This document shows, piece after piece, positions 58,111 to 64,000 of a stretch of 64,000 nucleotides of DNA. The stretch's first letter is position 1. Each line of letters opens with the position of its first letter. Under the pieces are notes generated by a model. The model searched no databases and was not told where the DNA came from. It was given only the letters and a program-made list of their open reading frames with translations. The position numbers and the translations under genes are program-made. This DNA comes from Solanum dulcamara. Its lineage: Eukaryota; Streptophyta; Magnoliopsida; Solanales; Solanaceae. The stretch spans positions 44,095,501-44,159,500 of the forward strand of contig NC_077240.1 in the NCBI RefSeq assembly GCF_947179165.1, in the 5' to 3' direction.

Positions 58111-58480
58111 ACCCCACCAGTATTCTAGCCTGGATGAAGGATATGATCTTAGCTGGCTTAGGTTTGTACACCCCTTCCCCCTCTAACCTTTCCCTACTCA
58201 GGTTCTCTAGTGTCACAGACTTAGCATTACAGTTAAGAACATCATAATAGGGGACAACCAAGTCATGCTTAAGATCACATCAAAATTAGTCATATCCAGA
58301 ATTGCCAAATCATCCCAACTTTGAAAACCCATAAACAGAACAAAATAAGAATGATAGAAATGGATGACTACAACTTGTTATCCAAGGTAGAAACATAGAT
58401 GAGGGCATCAAGCATATCATAAATCACATCAAAATTCAAGAAGAACGTTATCGACACATAATAGTATCCTCCGCCTTTGT
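58111..58480 (-). pseudogene. protease region of element D
   Basis: On the minus strand the region reads HDLVVPYYDVLNCNAKSVTL near 58230-58270 and a YKPKPAKIISFIQARILVG stretch before RT. This is the usual spacer between retropepsin and RT in this lineage (family YDVLxCNAKTVTL, QARxLLxxGC). The catalytic DSGAS-type motif is not readable. Confidence 0.65.
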
Positions 58481-59920
58481 CCTACCCCGAAAAAGCATAA
58501 AATTGTGCCATGTCATCTTGACAAGCAACCTTTCTGCTTGGCTATACTACTCCTCTACCTGCATTACCATTCCCATGCCTCTACGACCTTTTTGATTTCC
58601 TTCACACCCACTTTGTGGACGTGCTTTGCCATTATTATCTCTATTTGTTAGTACCATTGCTTTGGTCTGCTGCTGCTGGTATCATTCATGTGAGGGTGGA
58701 GATCCTCATGTGCCTTGGTTCCCCATAATTATAACAACTATGGTCAAGGGATGGTCTGCTGCTTGATACGATAGAAGCTCTCTGACCACCCTGAAAGGTA
58801 TTCTACCATGGAGTCCTTGAGTAACCACTCATAGAATCGTGCATGGCTGACTGAATTGGTCGGGCTGCAATTGTCGCCCTACTTGAACCCCTGGAGTAAG
58901 AACCATTGGATTTATCTATATTCTTGGGCTTCTTAGCCAAATCTTTAGCCTACTCATCCCGTCAAACTCCTTATACTTTCTTCACAAAATCTGTCACTTC
59001 ATTAAAGCTTCTACCTGTAGATGTCATGTGAACGGACAATATCTGTAACTTGGGATTCAATCCCTTGATGAACAAACGGATCCTCTCCTCTTTAGTAGTC
59101 ACTAACTATATAGCATATCTGGACAAGGAATGAAACTTAGCCTCACAAGCAACTACATTCATGCCACCCTGCTCAAGAGCCATAAACTTATCCTTCTTGT
59201 GATCTCTCAGAGTCCTGAGCACATACTTCTCCAAAATCAGGGCATGGAACTAAACACAAGTGAGTGGAGGCAAAACCGGCGGTCGACATTCCACAAAGGC
59301 TCTCCACCATTGCTTAGCCTTACCTTGAAGCTGAAAAGTCATAAAATCAACTGCATACTAGTTTAGTATGCCCAACTTGTGAAGTTTCTAATAACAATCC
59401 AAGATGAACTCGTAGGATTCCTTACTTGCAGAACCTTGGAATACTAGAGGCTTTAACTGCAAAAACTTGGTCAGCATCTCGTGCTTAGTGCCAGTCATCA
59501 TTGGGCCAAAAAGTGGATGAAAAAAGGTATCAGTTTCCAATGCTCCATCATTCAGAGGGACTGCAGCAGCAATTGGATAAGCAACTGTAGCTTGAGTAAT
59601 GGGCACCGCGAGAATGGCTCCAGAGCCGACCAACCCACTCAAAAAAGTTATTATCTGCTGAGCTATAGCTGGGTCCGAAAGGAGAAGTCCTATAGCCTCA
59701 GCCTCTGCATTATTCTCTTACTCAGGATTCTCTTCAACCTCTACCTCCACATTCTCTTTTACCTTAGTTTGGGGTGTGGGAGGGGCTTTTCCCATCGAAA
59801 CATCCTCAGCTTAAGCTTCATCCCTGGCGGGTACTGCCTTTTGCCGGCCTCTATTATGTACCCTGCCTCGGCTACGTCCTCTTACTATGGGCTCCTTTTC
59901 TAGCTCATTGATGAAAACTA
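58481..59920 (-). pseudogene. gag of element D
   Basis: From about 59900 down: an Arg-Gly-rich N-terminus (RGRSRGRVHNRGRQKAVPAR), then MGKAPPTPQTKVKENVEVE. The ORF at 59388-59642 has FLSGLVGSG to EMLTKFLQLKPLVFQGSASK. The capsid-like core follows at 59130-59370 (FQLQGKAKQWWRAFVE, VACEAKFHSLSRYA). The zinc knuckle near 58735 reads CYNYGEPRHM, where the second Cys is Tyr and the last Cys is missing, so nucleic-acid binding would be lost. Several in-frame stops are present. No clear start codon is in frame with the Arg-rich segment. Confidence 0.85.
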
Positions 59921-60158
59921 TGGATCAGACACCACTTTTTCATGTGTTAACCATCTGCAGATAAAAGAGTGAAAGAAGTTAGATACAAATTTGGACCACC
60001 AGATATCAATTGGAGTCAAGTTATAGCACGAAGGGAGCAGAAGATAAAGAAATGTTTTAAATTTTTATAGCCTCTCAAAGAAAAGTACAGACGTCTTTGT
60101 ACCGTTCCACAAGACTCCACTAAACTTGTTTTGGTACAACAAGATCAACGAACCTAGG
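59921..60158 (-). other. leader of element D
   Basis: About 240 bp between gag and PBS, without coding evidence. Confidence 0.55.
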
Positions 60159-60170
60159 GCTTTGATACCA
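60159..60170 (-). other. primer-binding site, initiator tRNA-Met
   Basis: The minus strand reads TGGTATCAAAGC, one change from the exact site, four bases from the LTR. Confidence 0.88.
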
Positions 60171-60174
60171 ACTC

Positions 60175-61308
60175 TGTCACAACCCAAATCGAGCTGTGTG
60201 TGGCACCTATACTAATCCTCCAGTGGAAGAACTAAAACTACACCCCAAACTAGCATCCTAACACAAAAATAGGCATTTGAAAGATGTGGAAACAATTTTT
60301 AATAAAATTTTAGACTGAGTTCCCATAAACTTAGAAAATTAATCAAACAAGAAATAAACTATACAGAAGTTAATCCCTAGAACATGAAAGTCATTGTACC
60401 AAAACTACTAAGTAACAAGTTTAAGAGTAAGGGGATGTAACCCCAAAAACAATAACATAACTAAAGTTTGAAGGGTCTAAGTCTGAAAGGATTGGACTAA
60501 GATCCTAGTGGAATCCACGGTAGCCTGAAAGAACTGGCTCACCCTTGAATTCGACTAGTCAATGGTCTCCTAGCTGAGGTCTGTCAGCAGTCGCTTTCCC
60601 CTTTTCAAAGTCTTGACTTGTTCTTGGTCTAAAAAACCAAAAAATACAAGTAATCAATGAATAGTGGCCTAAAATAGTTGGATTATATCAAAATCCCAAC
60701 CCTTGGCCATTTTCATGATCATCTCCCCCAACTAGGGATTTTCCACCATTAATTTCAGGACAAAACCTTCCCCTAAGAGAATTCTCATAGATTCTAAGGT
60801 CTAGGAATCAATTACAAGTTAGAGGAATGATTAACTTACATTTGAAAAAGAAGTAGGTGGAAAATTGAAAAGGAATGGCACTAAGTCGCCCCTTGCTCTC
60901 CCAAAAATGGAGTTTGCAGAAGATAATGTTTTTGGAAATTTTTCCATTAAATTCGTTGCACAGGAATAGAAACTCGATATTTGAGTCCCAAGTCCCCATT
61001 TTGCAATAACTCAATCCTTGACGTTCCAAAACAACTTTTACACACCAAGATTAATTACGAGAGTTCTACTCGCACGAATTTAATTCCGTAAAACCATACA
61101 TGCTTCTTAATCTCTTCTCTATCAACTCAAACTATCAAACTCATAATTTAATTACTCATCCATTATCGGATTACCACAGACCTCACCTGACTCAGATTTC
61201 ATCCAAATCTGGCCTAGACTCAAAATTTCTTAGTTACAACTCAGAAGTTTTCTGGCCCAAATTCCTTCTCCATTGGCTTATCCATAATGACGGAAATAGA
61301 TCATTATA
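60175..61308 (-). repeat. 5' LTR of element D, internally deleted, 1134 bp
   Basis: The plus strand runs TGTCACAACCC to GATCATTATA. It matches the 3' LTR up to about 60590, skips about 645 bp (53667-54312 equivalent), then resumes with CTTTTCAAAGTCTTG. A second, short gap lies near 60950. Confidence 0.88.
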
Positions 61309-61470
61309 AATTAGATATATCTGATATGTTCATTTTGTGTATATGAACAGTTCTTCTATGAATTTGACATAGTTTTTTTTATGTATCTGATATGTACTTA
61401 ATGATTAGATATATCTGATATGTACATAATGATTAGATGTATCTGATATAGTTTATTTGATGTATCTGAT
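61309..61470 (+). repeat. AT-rich minisatellite, right part
   Basis: TGATATGTACTTAATGATTAGATATATC and variants recur (61389 and 61420 regions), joined to ATGTATCTGATATAGTTT units. It is the continuation of 53051-53252. Confidence 0.7.
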
Positions 61471-61850
61471 AAAACTCACCTCAAAGTCGACGAACATGAA
61501 GAATGAACAATGCTTGAAGAAGAATATAAATAGATTTAGATTTCTATAAGTATTAATAAATTAATTTAAATTTCTTCGTCGATGAAATCGAAGCTGTGGC
61601 CATTGAGGAGCTTCGAAAGTGCAGTAATGAAGGTGGGTATAGTTTATTTTATGTATCTACTAAAACTCACCTCAAAGTCGACAAACACGAAGAAGGAGCA
61701 ATGTTTGAAGGAGAAAATAAATAGATTTAGATTTCACTATGTATTAATTAGTTGATTTATATTTCTCCGATGATGAAATCGAAGCTATAGTCATTGGGGA
61801 GCTCTGAAAGTGCACTAATGGAGGTGGATTTAAACGAAGAAATCGTGTGA
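61471..61850 (+). repeat. 191-bp tandem duplication, two copies
   Basis: AAAACTCACCTCAAAGTCGAC occurs at 61471 and 61662, exactly 191 bp apart. The rest is colinear (AATAGATTTAGATTTC, GATGAAATCGAAGCT, AAGTGCA-TAATG-AGGTGG) with many substitutions. The segments between repeated AT-rich minisatellite pieces look gene-like (CTTCGATTTCATC on the minus strand), but no frame stays open across them. Confidence 0.85.
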
Positions 61851-63281
61851 GGAGAAGGAGGAGAGACAATGGTGAAGAAATGTGGGAGGGAAAATTTAGG
61901 AGAAAGAGGGTTGATCTGGAATGAAGGCATAAATTATAGAGAAAATTAAGTGGGTAAATAATTAATGACTCTACTTTAGACTAATTCTAAGGAGGGATGT
62001 ATCTCAATGTATCTCACTTCAAATTAAATATATTACAAAATTATTAAATAGTGGGATAATAAGTAATTATATAAAAGTATATGTTATATTAGTAGATATG
62101 GTATGTATGTATGTCTAGTTAGGTCATTTTTTTTTATTTTTTGAAGAGGTGTATCATAGCCCAATAATTCAATTAATGTGTACGGAAGAAAATACGTTTT
62201 TAAGTGAAAGTATGTATTATTATGCGATGGATTAGGCGTGGTCTGTATATATTGAAACACAGAACACCGATTAATAAAGCGATCTAATTTGTTGAATAGG
62301 TCTCACTTATCTTTCGTCCTGTCCTTATATCAATGACAATGAATTCTTGCTTTATTTACCATACGTATAAAGTAAAGAGTCACAAAGATTGAAAATTGTT
62401 TGCTCACCCACAACAACACTTAAAATTACTAGTAATAGTATTCTTAATTCTCTAGAAGAAGAAAAACAGACAATTAATTCTATTAAAAGGTGTAATGTAA
62501 TGCATGAACGATTCATTGCATATGTCTATTTTCTTCTATTATTCTTTTCCTACGTTTAAAGTTATTCCCTCTCCCCTCCCACCACTATTACTCTCATAGG
62601 ATGCATGTGGGAGGCTGATTTAACGTATGATTAGGGTGTAATGGTCCTTATCAATGGTATACCCAAAATTTTCCTTCAACGATATGATATTGATATTTAA
62701 AAAAGTAAACAAATAAAAGAGCAATAGCATCAAGTCAGCATGTCCAGAAATTTACAAATCACAGATCGAAGAAGAGTAACTTTTTCTTTTTCAAATTTGG
62801 AATATTAGAAACTTTCATTTTTACCTTATTCAATAGGAAATGAGTTTTGCTTAGAAACTTTCTGGTTTAGTCCATTCTCATCTAGGCGTGCGAAGGTCTA
62901 GAGTTTGATCCTTTAACTAACTACATTTTTTTTCCAAATGATAACAGATAGATCCAGTTAGAGTTTAAACCCCGGAACTTTTAAGTAGACGATATGCTTG
63001 ACGACTTTACTAAGACAATTAGTATCATTTAAATTATTTATACTTAGTTTTTTACACATATTATATAAAAAGAAAAATTATTTCACGAAGCAGTTTTGTT
63101 GGATAAGTGCGTCCATGCTCCCTATGCTATGTTCACCGCAAATTCAAGAACGAACCATACTGTTGCAAAGTAGCGACGGAAGAATGGAAAATTAGTTATT
63201 AATTTGTTTTTCATTAGACTTTAATTATTAACTAGAGTTAGTAAATAGCTAGATAAAGAACCAACAAATAGTTTTAGCTTC
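61851..63281. other. AT-rich intergenic DNA with a weak SINE-like patch
   Basis: No coding sequence recognised. At 62880-62925, AAGGTCTAGAGTTTGATCC resembles a tRNA box B. At 62965-63010, GTTTAAACCCCGGAACTTTT with GTAGACGATATGCTTGACGA resembles SINE or tRNA-like sequence, but without a convincing box A. A poly(T) run is at 62126-62135. Confidence 0.35.
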
Positions 63282-63457
63282 TGTTTGATTATAAATTTTG
63301 AAGTTGTAATTATTTTAACTTTAAAGTTGTATTAGGACATCCATTTTACTTGATTTTTTTTTTTTTTGATATTTTGTGAATAAAAGTAAAATTTCTCTCA
63401 GAAATCAGTATTTGAAAACTTAAAAAATATTTGAACATTCAAAATCTGATCCAAACA
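63282..63457. mobile_element. candidate MITE, about 176 bp
   Basis: The left edge TGTTTGATTATAAATTTTGA and the reverse complement of the right edge, TGTTTGGATCAGATTTTGAA, form an imperfect inverted repeat of about 28 bp of the GTTTGG class. The interior is AT-rich with a T run. A target duplication is not clear. Confidence 0.5.
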
Positions 63458-64000
63458 TTATGGTTAAAGCTAGCTTTGAGCTGAGGAACAATAACTCCTA
63501 CTACTTTGAATGTTATTCTAAGCAATTGCAGCTTATTCACTGCTGATGATGGGAACATTTAACTACACTTTATGATTAATCAGAGTTTGGATAAGTAATT
63601 CGCACCAAGTAAATTTTCTTCAAACTTCTTGCCCAAAATAGTGAGAGTGCTCTTCCTAACTTATTTTCTGTATAGAAAAGGGACGAAAAGGCCTTTTAAC
63701 ATATTAGAAATAATTTTAAAAATATTTTTTTGGATCAAATTTGTTTTTCCTTTATTTATTGGATAAAAATTATCCTTAATATATTAAAAATAATTTTAAA
63801 ATATCTTATTTTAATATATTTTTTTACTGTTGTTAAAGGATTAAATTTGCCCCTAATGTTATTTTTAGGCTTAAAATTGCCCTACATATTTAATAAAAAT
63901 TTAAATCATAGATATCATATAATTGTGTCATTTATGACAGGACAATTTATGCCTGCAATAATGTTAGGGATAAGTTTGATCTAATAGATAGAAGGGAGAC
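63458..64000. other. AT-rich DNA with short direct repeats
   Basis: ATATTAGAAATAATTTTAAAA at about 63701 and ATATTAAAAATAATTTTAAAA at 63780 are direct repeats. AAATTTGCCCC and AAAATTGCCCT motifs recall the AT-rich fold-back element at 42830. No coding evidence; the 84-codon frame at 63730-63984 is low complexity. Confidence 0.4.

Larger units (their letters stand above)
53253..61308 (-). mobile_element. element D: full-length but dead gypsy gag-pol element
   Basis: 3' LTR 53253-55072, pol 55080-58450, gag 58480-59920, leader, PBS 60159-60170 and 5' LTR 60175-61308. Flanks GATTA (53248-53252) and AATTA (61309-61313) match at 4 of 5 and both lie in the same minisatellite. All expected domains are present in order (gag, protease region, RT, RNase H, integrase), but with stops in each. 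It is the only copy in the window with a complete set of domains. Confidence 0.9.

Noticed and set aside
59481..59903. 140-codon plus-strand open frame
   Set aside because: It is antisense to the gag of element D, whose minus-strand reading shows clear gag motifs.
62880..63015. A second tRNA-like SINE
   Set aside because: Box B-like sequence is present, but no box A at suitable spacing and no clear ends; kept only as a note in the intergenic entry.

Overview
The window looks like repeat-rich heterochromatin of a flowering plant. The LTR, SINE and leader sequence styles point to Solanaceae, but I could not confirm the genus. I found no intact host protein gene, tRNA gene, CRISPR array or bacterial-type operon. 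Nearly all of the 64 kb is Ty3/gypsy LTR retrotransposons in every state of decay: paired-LTR elements, solo LTRs, truncated pol and gag pieces, and elements nested inside one another. All recognisable reading frames are broken gag/pol pieces of chromovirus-like elements. Their primer-binding sites match initiator tRNA-Met (GGTATCAGAGC-like).

Layout. 1-2820: 3' LTR tail and pol remnant of a minus-strand element. 2821-8134: plus-strand pol remnant, interrupted by a rearranged element (4784-7889). 8135-8745: promoter-like fragment and two head-to-head SINE-like units. 8746-15208: minus and plus LTR remnants interrupted by a solo LTR with perfect target-site duplication (TSD) ATACT (11981-14795). 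15209-20472: three minus-strand LTR pieces. 20473-39960: the most informative nest. A gag/protease remnant was split by a minus-strand element with 3.5 kb LTRs (element 2, 23768-39676). Element 2 received an insertion with oppositely oriented LTRs (28491-33701, TSD ATCAT). Its edge was hit by a solo LTR (20589-23763, TSD TATCT). 40195-42165: a SINE-like sequence split by a solo LTR. 42830-52200: a fold-back element split by a gag-less, RT-less LTR element (element 3, 43173-51971, TSD TAAAG). The internal spacer of element 3 holds a near full-length 5S rRNA-like sequence. 53253-61308: a more complete but dead gag-pol element (element D), inserted in an AT-rich minisatellite. 61309-64000: minisatellite, a 191-bp tandem duplication, MITE-like sequence and AT-rich DNA.

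No genes work together here in a cellular sense. The biology lies in the retroelements. The long LTRs carry G-box clusters, TATA boxes, a conserved 5' splice-site-like motif downstream of the TATA box, and minisatellites of strikingly exact period (41, 44, 50 and 27/49 bp). The insertion with LTRs in opposite orientation but one matching TSD is the most unusual structure. The 5S-like insert in a non-autonomous element comes next. All identifications are by eye; percent identities and family names need alignment.
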